Shown: piece by piece, positions 8,136 to 16,708 of the stretch
Layout of the letters: each line of letters starts with the position of its first letter
How positions within the stretch are numbered: position 1 is the stretch's first letter
DNA from: Tissierellaceae bacterium
GTDB lineage: Bacteria; Bacillota; Clostridia; Tissierellales; Tissierellaceae
Reading direction: 5' to 3'
Assembly (NCBI GenBank): GCA_029264075.1
Contig: JARICQ010000138.1
Location: 1 to 32,297 of the forward strand
Length of the DNA stretch: 32,297 nt
Position numbers and translations under genes: made by a program
The notes under the pieces: generated by a model
The model's input: only the letters and a program-made list of their open reading frames with translations
Told to the model about the DNA's origin: nothing
Databases searched by the model: none

Positions 8136-8147
8136 TCTGTTACCTCC

Positions 8148-8612
8148 TTAAAATTTAACCGCTAACCTTATCAATGCTATTTTATCTCTAGGTATATCAA
8201 TCATTGACTCATCTTCATATTGAATTTTTAGGCTTTCTTCATCAAACTCTATCAAACTACCCTGTATAAGCTTTGTTCCATCCAAAGGCTCGTATAGTTT
8301 TATTTCGACATCTTTATTTAAATTCCTTTTAAAATCTTTATCATTTTTAAGTGGTCTGTCTAAGCCTGGAGAGGAAACTTCTAAATAGTATGACTCTTTA
8401 ATAGGGTCAGTCTTGTCCAATTCTTCACCTATAGTTTTACTCATAGTTTGACAATCATCTATTGTTATTCCGCCGGGTTTATCTAAAAAGATCCTAAGAA
8501 ACTTACTAGATCCTTCTTTTTTATATTCTAAATCTACCAATTCATATTCTAGGTTCTCTATTAACTTTTCTATAATTTCTCTTACTTCTACTATTATTGG
8601 TTTTTTGCTCAA
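8148..8612 (-). CDS. rimP: Ribosome maturation factor RimP
   Basis: Required for 30S maturation, assisting uS12 and head/body assembly. The core shows LGYELVDLEYKKE-like sequence (here LEYELVDLEYKKEGSSKFLR), IFLDKPGGITIDDC, and YYLEVSSPGLDRPLK, the strongest RimP signature. The C-terminal domain is an Sm-like fold. The frame can be opened at a GTG (8621), but this GTG belongs to the ribosome binding site GGAGGTG. The TTG at 8612, 6 bases further on, is the likely start and gives 154 residues. It is the first gene of the rimP-nusA-infB operon and follows a promoter and a terminator-like leader hairpin. Confidence 0.95.
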   Translation of the reverse strand: MSKKPIIVEVREIIEKLIENLEYELVDLEYKKEGSSKFLRIFLDKPGGITIDDCQTMSKTIGEELDKTDPIKESYYLEVSSPGLDRPLKNDKDFKRNLNKDVEIKLYEPLDGTKLIQGSLIEFDEESLKIQYEDESMIDIPRDKIALIRLAVKF

Positions 8613-8670
8613 ATTAGTCACCTCCAGATTTTGCTTTCAATGATAAAAAGTTTTATTACTATTAATTATA

Positions 8671-8699
8671 AAAAATCAAGAGTGGGTTAACCCACTCTT
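8671..8699 (-). terminator. Intrinsic terminator / possible attenuator in the rimP-nusA leader
   Basis: A perfect 9-bp stem (8678-8686 with 8691-8699) with a TTAA loop is followed on the minus strand by GA and a run of six U. It lies downstream of polC and so can end the rpsB-polC transcript. It also lies about 24 nt downstream of the predicted start site of the rimP promoter (8730-8757), so a transcript starting there must read through it to reach rimP. The GAGTG at 8720-8724 could pair with the CACTC of the 3' arm as an alternative fold. Confidence 0.8.
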
Positions 8700-8729
8700 T
8701 GTAAGAAAAAAACATTATTCACTCATTCA

Positions 8730-8757
8730 ATTATACCATATAACTCACAAAAATCAA
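8730..8757 (-). promoter_or_regulatory. Sigma-A promoter of the rimP-nusA-infB operon
   Basis: TTGATT (8752-8757) and a perfect TATAAT (8730-8735) are separated by 16 bases. The -10 is preceded by TGG, an extended -10 element. The -35 box contains the TGA stop codon of polC (8754-8756). The predicted start near 8723 leaves a leader of about 111 nt before rimP, with the hairpin 8671-8699 inside it. Confidence 0.75.
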
Positions 8758-11700
8758 ATATTAAAAAGACTTACCTGATTGCTATCTGGTATTCCATTTA
8801 AGCAATCATGAACTCTTAGGACTTCTAATACACTCTTGTTAACTCCAGCTCTCTTGACCAAGTCTTCGACAGATATAAAACTAGAAATTTCTCTTTCTTT
8901 TACAATTTTTCTAGCAACATTCTGTCCCAATCCATCTAAACTCCTAAATGGAGGCAATATACCGTCTTTGGTTACAATGAAATTGTCGCTATCTGATAGA
9001 TATAAATCTATGTTTTTAAAGGAAAGCCCCCTAGAATACATCTCTAATACTACTTCTAAAACAGTAAGTTGGTTTTTTTCCTTACTAGTAATATCATTAG
9101 ACATAGATTCTAGCTCTTTTATTCTTCTTTTAACATGATCTTTACCCTTAAGAGCTAGATCAGCGTCAAAATCACTTGCCTTTGTCGTGAAATAAGTTGC
9201 GTAAAATGCTTGTGGATAATAAACTTTGAAATACGCTATCCTAAAAGACATCATTACATAGGCTGCAGCGTGAGCTTTTGGAAACATGTATTTTATTTTT
9301 TTACAAGAATCTATATACCACTCAGGTATATTTAGTTTTCTCATCATAGTTTCTTCTTCTTCACTGAGGCCTCTACCCTTACGAACTTTCTCCATTATTG
9401 TAAATGCTTGTTTTTTATCTCCACCAGCATTTATAAGGGTAAGCATTATATCTTCCCTAGTTGAGATAACTTTTCTAAGAGGCGCTATATTATCTCTTAC
9501 CAAATTTTGTGCATTGTTTATCCATACATCAGTACCATGAGAAAGCCCACTTATCCTTACTAGCTCTGAGAATGTACTAGGCTGAGTATCTACTAACATC
9601 TGTCTTACAAATTTTGTTCCAAACTCTGGAATCCCCAAAGTTCCAACTTCACAATTTATATCTTCTTTACTTATTCCAAGAGATTCAGTGCTTGTAAATA
9701 ATTTCATTGTCTTTTCTTCATCTAGTGGTATTTCTGTAGATACTACGCCAGTCATATCTTCTAACATTTTTATAATAGTGGGGACATCATGACCTAAGAT
9801 ATCAAGTTTTAATATCCTTCCACTTATAGAATTATAGTCAAAATGAGTTGTAACCACTCCAGATTTCTTGTCATTAGCTGGGTATTGAATGGGAGTAAAA
9901 TCTAGTATATCCTTATCTTTTGGTACTATCATTACCCCACCTGGATGCTGGCCAGACGTTCTCTTGATTCCAGTACAACCACTAATTAATCTATTTAATT
10001 CCGCTGGATTAATGCTCATATCTTTTTGCTCAAAATACTTTCTTACAAATCCATATGCCGTTTTATCTGCAATTGTTCCAATTGTACCAGCCCTAAATAC
10101 ATAACCTTCTCCAAATAGTTCTTCAGTGTATTTATGAGCTTTGGCCTGATATTCACTTGCAAAGTTAAGGTCAATATCTGGCTCTTTGTCTCCTTCAAAG
10201 CCTAGAAATACCTCAAAAGGTATATCGTGTCCATCTTTTGTCAAATCACAATTACATTTAGGACAAGCCTTATCGTCTAAATCTGCTCCTGAATCAACTG
10301 ACCCATCTGTAAAAAATTCACTGTATTTGCAACTTGGACAAACATAATGAGGAACTAATGGATTGATTTCAGTTATCCCGCTCATAGTTGCAGCAAAAGA
10401 TGATCCTACCGATCCTCTAGATCCAACTAAATACCCATCTTCTAAGGACTTCCAGACTAGTTTTTGGGCAATTATATACATTACTGCATAGCCGTTTTCT
10501 ATTATTGAATTTAGCTCCTTATTAAGTCTGTTTTCGACTATTTCTGGAAGCGGGTCATTGTATATGTCAATCGCCTTTTTAAATGTTATCTCCTTTAATT
10601 CTTCTTCAGCCCCTTCTATTACAGGGGGGAAGGTGCCTTCTGGTATAGGTATCATTTCTTCTACCATATTGTTAATTAAATTTGTATTCTCTATTACAAC
10701 TTCATGTGCAATATCTTCTCCCAGATAAGAAAACTCATCTAACATTTCTCTAGTAGTTTTAAAGTAAAGAGGTGGCTGAGAATCTGCATCAGAAAACTTC
10801 TGCCCAGACATTAAAATCCTTCTATATATTTCATCTTCAGGGTCTAAAAAATGAACATCACCTGTAGCTATTACAGGTTTATTGTTTTCTAGACCTAATT
10901 TGTAAATCTTTTTATTTATGTTCTTTAGTTGTTCAGTATCTTTTAGGATTCCTTTGTCTATTAAAAATCTATTATTTTCAATAGGTTGTATTTCTAAATA
11001 ATCATAAAATTTTACTATTTCTTTTACTTCATCATTGCTTGCATTTCCTATTATTGCTTTGAATAATTCTCCAGCTTCACATGCGGATCCTATTATAAGT
11101 CCCTCTCTATTTTGCTCTATCAGAGATTTTGGTATTCTAGGTTGCCTATAAAAATAATTCATATGAGATTCTGAAACTAACTTATATAAGTTTTTCAAGC
11201 CTACTAAGTTCTTCGCAAGTATAATTACATGAAATGGTCTATCTTTTGAAACATCTTTGTTTAAATTAAGATTGTTTATTTGATCAAACGTATCTATACC
11301 TTTATCGCTTAATAATTCCAATATCTTTAAAAGTATATCAGCTGTAGCTGTAGCATCATCAACTGCCCTATGATGGTTTTCTAACTTTACCCCAAGATGT
11401 TTAGAGATTAAATTTAATTTGTGACTTTTTAAGTCTGGAAATACTGATCTCGATAATTCCAATGTATCCAATACAGGATTCTTTACTTCTATGCTGTTTT
11501 TCTCCATGTTTTCTCGAATAAAGCCTAGATCAAAATTCGCGTTATGTGCCACCAATACATCATCTGATATAAATTCATTAAATTCATGTATAACCTTATC
11601 TATTGTGGGCTTATCCTTTACCATTTCATCATCTATTCCAGTTAATTTTGTTATAAATTCAGGAATCTTTCTTTCGGGATTCACTAGTTGACTGTACTTA

Positions 11701-13010
11701 TCTATTATCTGACCATCTTTTATTTTAATAGCACCTATTTCTGTTATCTTATCATTTATAGCTGAAAGTCCTGTCGTTTCAATATCAAATACAATATAAG
11801 TATCATAATCTTTAGTTGAATCATAGTTTTTCACAATGCTTTTTTTGTCATTTACTAGATATCCTTCAACCCCATATATTATTTTCATATCAAATTCTTT
11901 TCCAAGTTCCATAGCATTTGGAAATGCTTGAACGACTCCATGGTCCGTAATAGCTATTGCGTCATGTCCCCAATCCTTTGCTCTCCCTACTATGCTTTTT
12001 AAATCGCTTATACCATCCATAGAGCTCATTTGTGTATGAAGATGGAGTTCTACCCTCTTCTTTTCTTCTAGATCTTTTTTTATTGACTCTTTTAATAAGT
12101 TTAAAGATTTAATCATTATTACAGTACATCTAGAATATGTATCAAAAGTAATGTCACCTTGTATAGACACATAGCTTCCATCTTTTACATTAGTTAAAAA
12201 ATCAGCAGATTTATCTTCCGCCAAAAAACACTTGGCTGTTATTGAATTTGTTTTATCAGATATATTAAATGTAACCAAAGTTTTATTGTTCCTTATTTCT
12301 CTTGTCTCTAATTGGAATATCTTTCCTTCAATATTACAAGATCCAGACTCCAATGTTATATCAATTATTTTTTTCATCTCACCATTGATTTTTTTTCCGT
12401 ATATATAGTTTTTGTTTTCTAAACTAGGAGGATTTTGCCTTACTTCTTTGACCCTATTAATTATTTCTTTTGCCATTGTATCTTCTTCAAGATTTTTTTG
12501 CTCCAAAAAGTCATCTCTAACTTTAATCTTATCCTCTAGTAATACTATGGAGATAGATAGTCCTAACTCATTTAATATGTTAGTTTCTAAACTTCCTAGT
12601 ATATTATTGGATTCAATCAAATGTAAGGCTGCCTTGTTGGGAGGATAAATATTAATTATTTCTTCATTGATCTCAATTTTAAGCTGGTCTATCCAAGAAA
12701 TACTAGAGTTTATATTTGTCTCTATATAATCTAGAATATTTTTTTTATAAAAATTAAGCTTATCTAATTTATTTCCATCTATGGGGTATTTTACATTCAA
12801 CTCTAAAGTGAGACTTTTAAACTTATCCTTAAAGAAATTTTCTATTTGATATATATCTTTAATCTGAATATTCTTTTTAGACTCTAAAAATATACACAAA
12901 TTCAATTCTTCCTTGTATAATTTAATATTACTTATATATATATCTTTATTATCCACTATATCTAGCTCACCATTGCATATAGTGGATAATAGTTGTTTTT
13001 CACAAGACAT
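8754..13010 (-). CDS. polC: DNA polymerase III alpha subunit, Gram-positive PolC type
   Basis: Replicative polymerase of low-GC Gram-positives, with built-in proofreading. Domains over 1418 residues (numbered from the ATG at 13010): N-terminal domain; OB fold (about 215-305); PHP domain with HLHT at 323-326 and ITDHG near 354; DnaQ-like 3'-5' exonuclease inserted in PHP with FDIETTGL (Asp409, Glu411), HNANFDLG (Asp494) and HHRAVDDA (His547, Asp551). The polymerase core has GSRGSVGSS near 864, a Cys4 zinc site (Cys891, 894, 916, 919) and the catalytic PDIDLNF (Asp945, Asp947). A C-terminal HhH region closes the protein. A GTG at 13022 is also possible, but it lies inside an AGAAGTGA ribosome-binding-like sequence. 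Usually proS precedes it; here ispG does. Confidence 0.97.
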   Translation of the reverse strand: MSCEKQLLSTICNGELDIVDNKDIYISNIKLYKEELNLCIFLESKKNIQIKDIYQIENFFKDKFKSLTLELNVKYPIDGNKLDKLNFYKKNILDYIETNINSSISWIDQLKIEINEEIINIYPPNKAALHLIESNNILGSLETNILNELGLSISIVLLEDKIKVRDDFLEQKNLEEDTMAKEIINRVKEVRQNPPSLENKNYIYGKKINGEMKKIIDITLESGSCNIEGKIFQLETREIRNNKTLVTFNISDKTNSITAKCFLAEDKSADFLTNVKDGSYVSIQGDITFDTYSRCTVIMIKSLNLLKESIKKDLEEKKRVELHLHTQMSSMDGISDLKSIVGRAKDWGHDAIAITDHGVVQAFPNAMELGKEFDMKIIYGVEGYLVNDKKSIVKNYDSTKDYDTYIVFDIETTGLSAINDKITEIGAIKIKDGQIIDKYSQLVNPERKIPEFITKLTGIDDEMVKDKPTIDKVIHEFNEFISDDVLVAHNANFDLGFIRENMEKNSIEVKNPVLDTLELSRSVFPDLKSHKLNLISKHLGVKLENHHRAVDDATATADILLKILELLSDKGIDTFDQINNLNLNKDVSKDRPFHVIILAKNLVGLKNLYKLVSESHMNYFYRQPRIPKSLIEQNREGLIIGSACEAGELFKAIIGNASNDEVKEIVKFYDYLEIQPIENNRFLIDKGILKDTEQLKNINKKIYKLGLENNKPVIATGDVHFLDPEDEIYRRILMSGQKFSDADSQPPLYFKTTREMLDEFSYLGEDIAHEVVIENTNLINNMVEEMIPIPEGTFPPVIEGAEEELKEITFKKAIDIYNDPLPEIVENRLNKELNSIIENGYAVMYIIAQKLVWKSLEDGYLVGSRGSVGSSFAATMSGITEINPLVPHYVCPSCKYSEFFTDGSVDSGADLDDKACPKCNCDLTKDGHDIPFEVFLGFEGDKEPDIDLNFASEYQAKAHKYTEELFGEGYVFRAGTIGTIADKTAYGFVRKYFEQKDMSINPAELNRLISGCTGIKRTSGQHPGGVMIVPKDKDILDFTPIQYPANDKKSGVVTTHFDYNSISGRILKLDILGHDVPTIIKMLEDMTGVVSTEIPLDEEKTMKLFTSTESLGISKEDINCEVGTLGIPEFGTKFVRQMLVDTQPSTFSELVRISGLSHGTDVWINNAQNLVRDNIAPLRKVISTREDIMLTLINAGGDKKQAFTIMEKVRKGRGLSEEEETMMRKLNIPEWYIDSCKKIKYMFPKAHAAAYVMMSFRIAYFKVYYPQAFYATYFTTKASDFDADLALKGKDHVKRRIKELESMSNDITSKEKNQLTVLEVVLEMYSRGLSFKNIDLYLSDSDNFIVTKDGILPPFRSLDGLGQNVARKIVKEREISSFISVEDLVKRAGVNKSVLEVLRVHDCLNGIPDSNQVSLFNI

Positions 13011-13043
13011 AAAGGAATTCACTTCTTTCTTTTTAAATTCATA

Positions 13044-14093
13044 TTATATTTTTTCTATCTCATCCATTAAAGTTTCCAATAGTTGTTCTTCTGGAACTTT
13101 TTTTATGATTTTACCGTCTTTAAATATAACACCATTACCCCTTCCACCAGCAATTCCTATATCAGCCTCTTTGGCTTCTCCAGGACCATTTACAGCACAG
13201 CCCATTATGGCCACTGTAATATTTTTTTTAAGACCTTCCATCCTTTTCTCAGCCTCTTCCACTATAGATATTAGGTCTATCTTTGTTCTACCGCAGGTTG
13301 GACAAGAGATGATATCTATACCATCTTTTTTAAGGCCTAGTGACTTTAAAATTTCTTTAGCAACCCTTACTTCCTCTATAGGATCTCCAGTAAGTGATAT
13401 TCTTATAGTATCTCCAATTCCTCTTGAAAGAATTGCACCCATGCCTACAGAGGACTTTATAGTTCCTCTCCAGAGGGGACCCGCCTCTGTAATTCCTAAA
13501 TGTTGTGGATAATCTCTTAAGCTAGACATCTTTTCACAAGCTTTTAGGGTGAGTGCTACTGAGCTCGCCTTAAGAGAAAGCTTGATATCATAAAAGTCCA
13601 TGTTCTCTAGCACTTCGATTTGTTCAAGTGCACTATATACCATTGAATCTTCATTTACTCCTCCATACTTATCAAGGAATTCTTGTTTTATAGATCCTGA
13701 GTTTACACCCACTCTTATTGGTATTTTATTTTCTTTACAAGCATTCACTACTTGTCTAACCTTGTCTAAATCACCTATATTGCCTGGATTAAGCCTCAAT
13801 CCATCTATCCCATATTTCAATGCTTCCAAGGCTAATTTATAATTATATTGTATATCTCCAATAATAGGAATTGATATACTTTTTTTTATCATAGGTATTG
13901 CTTTTGCGTCTTCAATATCTGTTATTGCACATCTTACAATATCGCATCCAACTTCTTCCATATCATTTATTTGTTTGATAGTAGCCCTAGTATCCTTTGT
14001 CGATGTATTTGTCATCGATTGAATAGATATGGGGTTATCTCCACCTATTAGTACATTTCCCACTCTTATAACTCTAGTACTTTTTCTAATCAT
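13044..14093 (-). CDS. ispG: 4-hydroxy-3-methylbut-2-enyl diphosphate synthase (flavodoxin/ferredoxin-dependent)
   Basis: Penultimate enzyme of the non-mevalonate (MEP) isoprenoid pathway, a [4Fe-4S] reductive dehydratase turning MEcPP into HMBPP. The protein has 349 residues, the short bacterial form. The TIM-barrel N-terminal domain shows VLIGGDNPISIQSMTNT and LRLNPGNIG. The cluster domain has CPTCGR (Cys264, Cys267) and GCAVNGPGE (Cys299, Glu306), the ligands and catalytic Glu known for the family. It lies 8 nt after rseP and 20-30 nt before polC. It feeds the undecaprenyl synthase encoded upstream (uppS). The pathway gene dxr is not in this cluster. Confidence 0.97.
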   Translation of the reverse strand: MIRKSTRVIRVGNVLIGGDNPISIQSMTNTSTKDTRATIKQINDMEEVGCDIVRCAITDIEDAKAIPMIKKSISIPIIGDIQYNYKLALEALKYGIDGLRLNPGNIGDLDKVRQVVNACKENKIPIRVGVNSGSIKQEFLDKYGGVNEDSMVYSALEQIEVLENMDFYDIKLSLKASSVALTLKACEKMSSLRDYPQHLGITEAGPLWRGTIKSSVGMGAILSRGIGDTIRISLTGDPIEEVRVAKEILKSLGLKKDGIDIISCPTCGRTKIDLISIVEEAEKRMEGLKKNITVAIMGCAVNGPGEAKEADIGIAGGRGNGVIFKDGKIIKKVPEEQLLETLMDEIEKI

Positions 14094-14101
14094 ATATACA
14101 C

Positions 14102-15109
14102 CTACTTAAATAAATTTGTATTGAGTATATCTCTATAAGTTACAAATAACATCAAAGATATAAGCAAGATAAATCCTATAAAATGAACGAATCCTTCTTT
14201 TTCGGGACTTATTGGCTTTCCTCTAACCAATTCTACAAGCAAAAATGTAATCCTACTGCCATCTAATGCTGGAAGTGGTAGCAGATTGAAAAAGCCAAGA
14301 TTTACACTTATAAATCCAAGCAAATAAAGCAAATTATATATACCCATATTTGCTGCGACTCCAACTTCCCTAATTATACCTACTGGTCCTGATAAACCTT
14401 CCATGCCGACTTCTCCTCTAAATACCATGCTAATAAAGTCAAACATAAGCATTAAAAACATTCCTGTTTTTTCAAATCCTCCCCTTATAGCTGAACCTGG
14501 AGATTTTATACTTCGAGTATAAATTCCAATTATCCTCCTGCCATCTTCTTCTATAGGGGTGATATTTTTTTTAATAGTTTCATCATCTCTATCAATTTCT
14601 ATTTCCAACTCCTTGCCTTCTGGAGAACTTCCTATTTTTTCTAATACTTGATCCCAATTTTCAATTTTTTCACCATCTATTCCTACAATGATATCTCCCT
14701 CTACAATACCACTTGCCTCAGCCGGTGAATCTGCCGTTACCCTATCTACTGTTGTAGTAAGCTCACCAATCCCAAATGATACTATAGAAAGAACTACAAT
14801 TGCCAACACAAAGTTCATTATCGCTCCAGCTAAAAGAACAGCTATCCTAGAAAAAACAGAGGCACTGTTAAAGCTTCTTGGGTTATCAGAATCTTCATCT
14901 TCTCCTTCCATCCTAACATATCCTCCTATTGGAAGTATTCTAAGAGTATATTCGGTTTCACCCTTTTTTCTTTGTAGTATCTTTGGACCCATTCCTATTG
15001 AAAATTCGTTTACTTCTATTCCCACTATTTTAGCTACGGCAAAATGTCCAAACTCGTGAACTAAAATTACCAACAAAAAGACAAATATTGCTGATACTGC
15101 TGTTAACAT
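14102..15109 (-). CDS. rseP: Site-2 intramembrane zinc metalloprotease RseP (RasP family)
   Basis: M50 protease that cleaves transmembrane anti-sigma factors, remnant signal peptides and some cell-division proteins within the membrane. The zinc motif HEFGH is at residues 18-22 in the first membrane segment. Another segment spans about 88-113, a single PDZ domain lies at about 118-190, and the third zinc ligand Asp283 sits in NLLPLPALDGSR. A last membrane segment is near 307-325. The length of 335 fits the single-PDZ Gram-positive form. The gene starts 22 nt after cdsA, at the place where dxr normally intervenes, and is followed closely by ispG. Confidence 0.96.
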   Translation of the reverse strand: MLTAVSAIFVFLLVILVHEFGHFAVAKIVGIEVNEFSIGMGPKILQRKKGETEYTLRILPIGGYVRMEGEDEDSDNPRSFNSASVFSRIAVLLAGAIMNFVLAIVVLSIVSFGIGELTTTVDRVTADSPAEASGIVEGDIIVGIDGEKIENWDQVLEKIGSSPEGKELEIEIDRDDETIKKNITPIEEDGRRIIGIYTRSIKSPGSAIRGGFEKTGMFLMLMFDFISMVFRGEVGMEGLSGPVGIIREVGVAANMGIYNLLYLLGFISVNLGFFNLLPLPALDGSRITFLLVELVRGKPISPEKEGFVHFIGFILLISLMLFVTYRDILNTNLFK

Positions 15110-15131
15110 ATAAACACCACCTATAATTATA

Positions 15132-15908
15132 TTAAATAATAAATATACTAATATAATAGTATACTACTGGAGTTGCAAAAATTATGCTATCAAATCTATC
15201 TAAAACTCCTCCATGACCAGGCATGATAAATCCATAGTCCTTTATTCCAGCCTTCCTTTTAATCTTTGAAGCAGTTAAATCTCCTATTTGAGAAACTATT
15301 GAGGCTATTAAAGAAATAATCATTATTTCTATTGGTTTAGCGATATTATTTACATTTGCATAGATAAGAGCAAGTATAGTAGCTCCTATTATTCCACCTA
15401 TAGAGCCTTCAACAGTTTTATTTGGACTTATATTTGGAGATAGTTTTCTTTTGCCAATTAAGCTTCCTGTTATGTAGGCAAATGTATCAGTGCCAAAGGA
15501 AATAATAAAGATCAACCAAATATATTTAGTATCGTTTAAGTTTATTATATGAAAAAGCAAGAATGGTATATATAATATTCCTAAAAGCGTCAAACTTGAA
15601 TCTTTTATGCTGATATCCTCTTTAAAAATAATTAAACACATGCTTAGGATAACGCTCAATGATAGGGCCAAATTAATTAATTCTGGCTTATAGGCAAAGG
15701 TTAAAAATAAAAGTGTTGTTCCAAAATAACCAACCATATACATTGCTTTTACATCTATTTTTTCAAATGCTTTATATAATTCTCTAAGTCCTATAATTGC
15801 AACTATATATACTGAAAGATTTAATAAGATTCCACCCCTGTAGACAATAAAAAGCAGTAAAGCAAACCCTATTAATCCACTAAATATTCTTTTGCTTAAA
15901 TCTTTCAT
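15132..15908 (-). CDS. cdsA: Phosphatidate cytidylyltransferase (CDP-diglyceride synthase)
   Basis: Integral membrane enzyme making CDP-diacylglycerol from phosphatidic acid and CTP, the branch point for phospholipids. The 258-residue product is almost entirely hydrophobic, with about seven or eight membrane segments. The family signature near the C-terminus is intact: SKIKRKAGIKDYG followed by IMPGHGGVLDR, which contains the metal-binding acidic residues. The ATG follows the uppS stop directly (TAAATG) with the GGGGGA site inside the end of uppS, so translation is coupled. Downstream is rseP, 22 nt away. Confidence 0.96.
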   Translation of the reverse strand: MKDLSKRIFSGLIGFALLLFIVYRGGILLNLSVYIVAIIGLRELYKAFEKIDVKAMYMVGYFGTTLLFLTFAYKPELINLALSLSVILSMCLIIFKEDISIKDSSLTLLGILYIPFLLFHIINLNDTKYIWLIFIISFGTDTFAYITGSLIGKRKLSPNISPNKTVEGSIGGIIGATILALIYANVNNIAKPIEIMIISLIASIVSQIGDLTASKIKRKAGIKDYGFIMPGHGGVLDRFDSIIFATPVVYYYISIFII

Positions 15909-16658
15909 TTAGATTCCCCCAAATCTTCTATTTCTTTTTTGAAAATCAACTATAGCATCGAATAAATTTTCTTCTTTGAAATCAGGCCATAGTATGTCTG
16001 AAAAATAAAATTCTGTGTAAGCTATTTGATATAGCATAAAATTGCTCAGCCTCAACTCTCCACTAGGACGAATCAACAAATCTGGATCTGGTTGAGATTT
16101 AGTGTATAGATATTCTTTAAAGATGTTTTCATCAATATTATCTATTTCTATATTACCCATTTCAAACTCTTTTAATATTTCTTTTACTCCTTTTATTATC
16201 TCATCTCTTCCACCATAATTCAATGCAATATTTAAAGTCATTCCTGTATTGGAACTAGTTTTTTTTAATGCCCTCAATACTTCTGTTCTTGCAAGTTCTG
16301 GAAACTTCCCTAGATCTCCCATTATATTTAGTTTAACATTGTTTTTATGTAGTTTTTCAAGTTCTTTCCTTATATATAGGACCAATATTTCCATAAGACC
16401 TTGTATCTCACTTTTAGGTCTCTTCCAGTTTTCTGTTGAAAAAGCATATAGTGACAAGCATTCTATACCTAGATTGTTTGCACAAGAAACAATTTCTATT
16501 ACTCTTTTTACTCCTTCTTGGTGTCCAAAATTTCTAGGTAAAAATCTTTTCTTTGCCCATCTTCCATTACCATCCATTATAATTGCTATATGCTTGGGAA
16601 GATTAGAAAAATCGATCTTATCTTTTAGCTCTTTTTTAAACTCATTATAATTTGACAA
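15909..16658 (-). CDS. uppS: Isoprenyl transferase, undecaprenyl diphosphate synthase family
   Basis: Cis-prenyltransferase that elongates FPP with IPP to make the C55 lipid carrier for cell-wall synthesis. The N-terminal HIAIIMDGNGRWAKKR motif carries the catalytic Asp (residue 29 from the TTG start). GVKRVIEIVSCANNLGI, LSLYAFSTENWKRP and the C-terminal DLLIRPSGELRLSNFML and YTEFYFSDILWPDF segments are all as in the family. The frame extends to a GTG at 16667, but that codon is part of the GGGGTG ribosome binding site. The TTG at 16658, 6 bases on, is preferred (249 residues). A stable hairpin sits just upstream, between frr and this gene. Confidence 0.95.
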   Translation of the reverse strand: MSNYNEFKKELKDKIDFSNLPKHIAIIMDGNGRWAKKRFLPRNFGHQEGVKRVIEIVSCANNLGIECLSLYAFSTENWKRPKSEIQGLMEILVLYIRKELEKLHKNNVKLNIMGDLGKFPELARTEVLRALKKTSSNTGMTLNIALNYGGRDEIIKGVKEILKEFEMGNIEIDNIDENIFKEYLYTKSQPDPDLLIRPSGELRLSNFMLYQIAYTEFYFSDILWPDFKEENLFDAIVDFQKRNRRFGGI

Positions 16659-16676
16659 TGTATTCACCCCATTAAT

Positions 16677-16708
16677 AAAGAACCCCTTCCAATAAGAAGG
16701 GGTTCTTT
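16677..16708 (-). terminator. Stable intercistronic hairpin between frr and uppS
   Basis: A perfect 13-bp inverted repeat (16677-16689 with 16696-16708) with a 6-nt loop begins at the last base of the frr stop codon. The RNA after the stem is AUUAAUGGGG, so the only U-rich part is the end of the stem itself (UUCUUU). It may act as a partial terminator or a processing or stability element separating frr from uppS. The uppS ribosome binding site follows 6 bases later. Confidence 0.6.
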
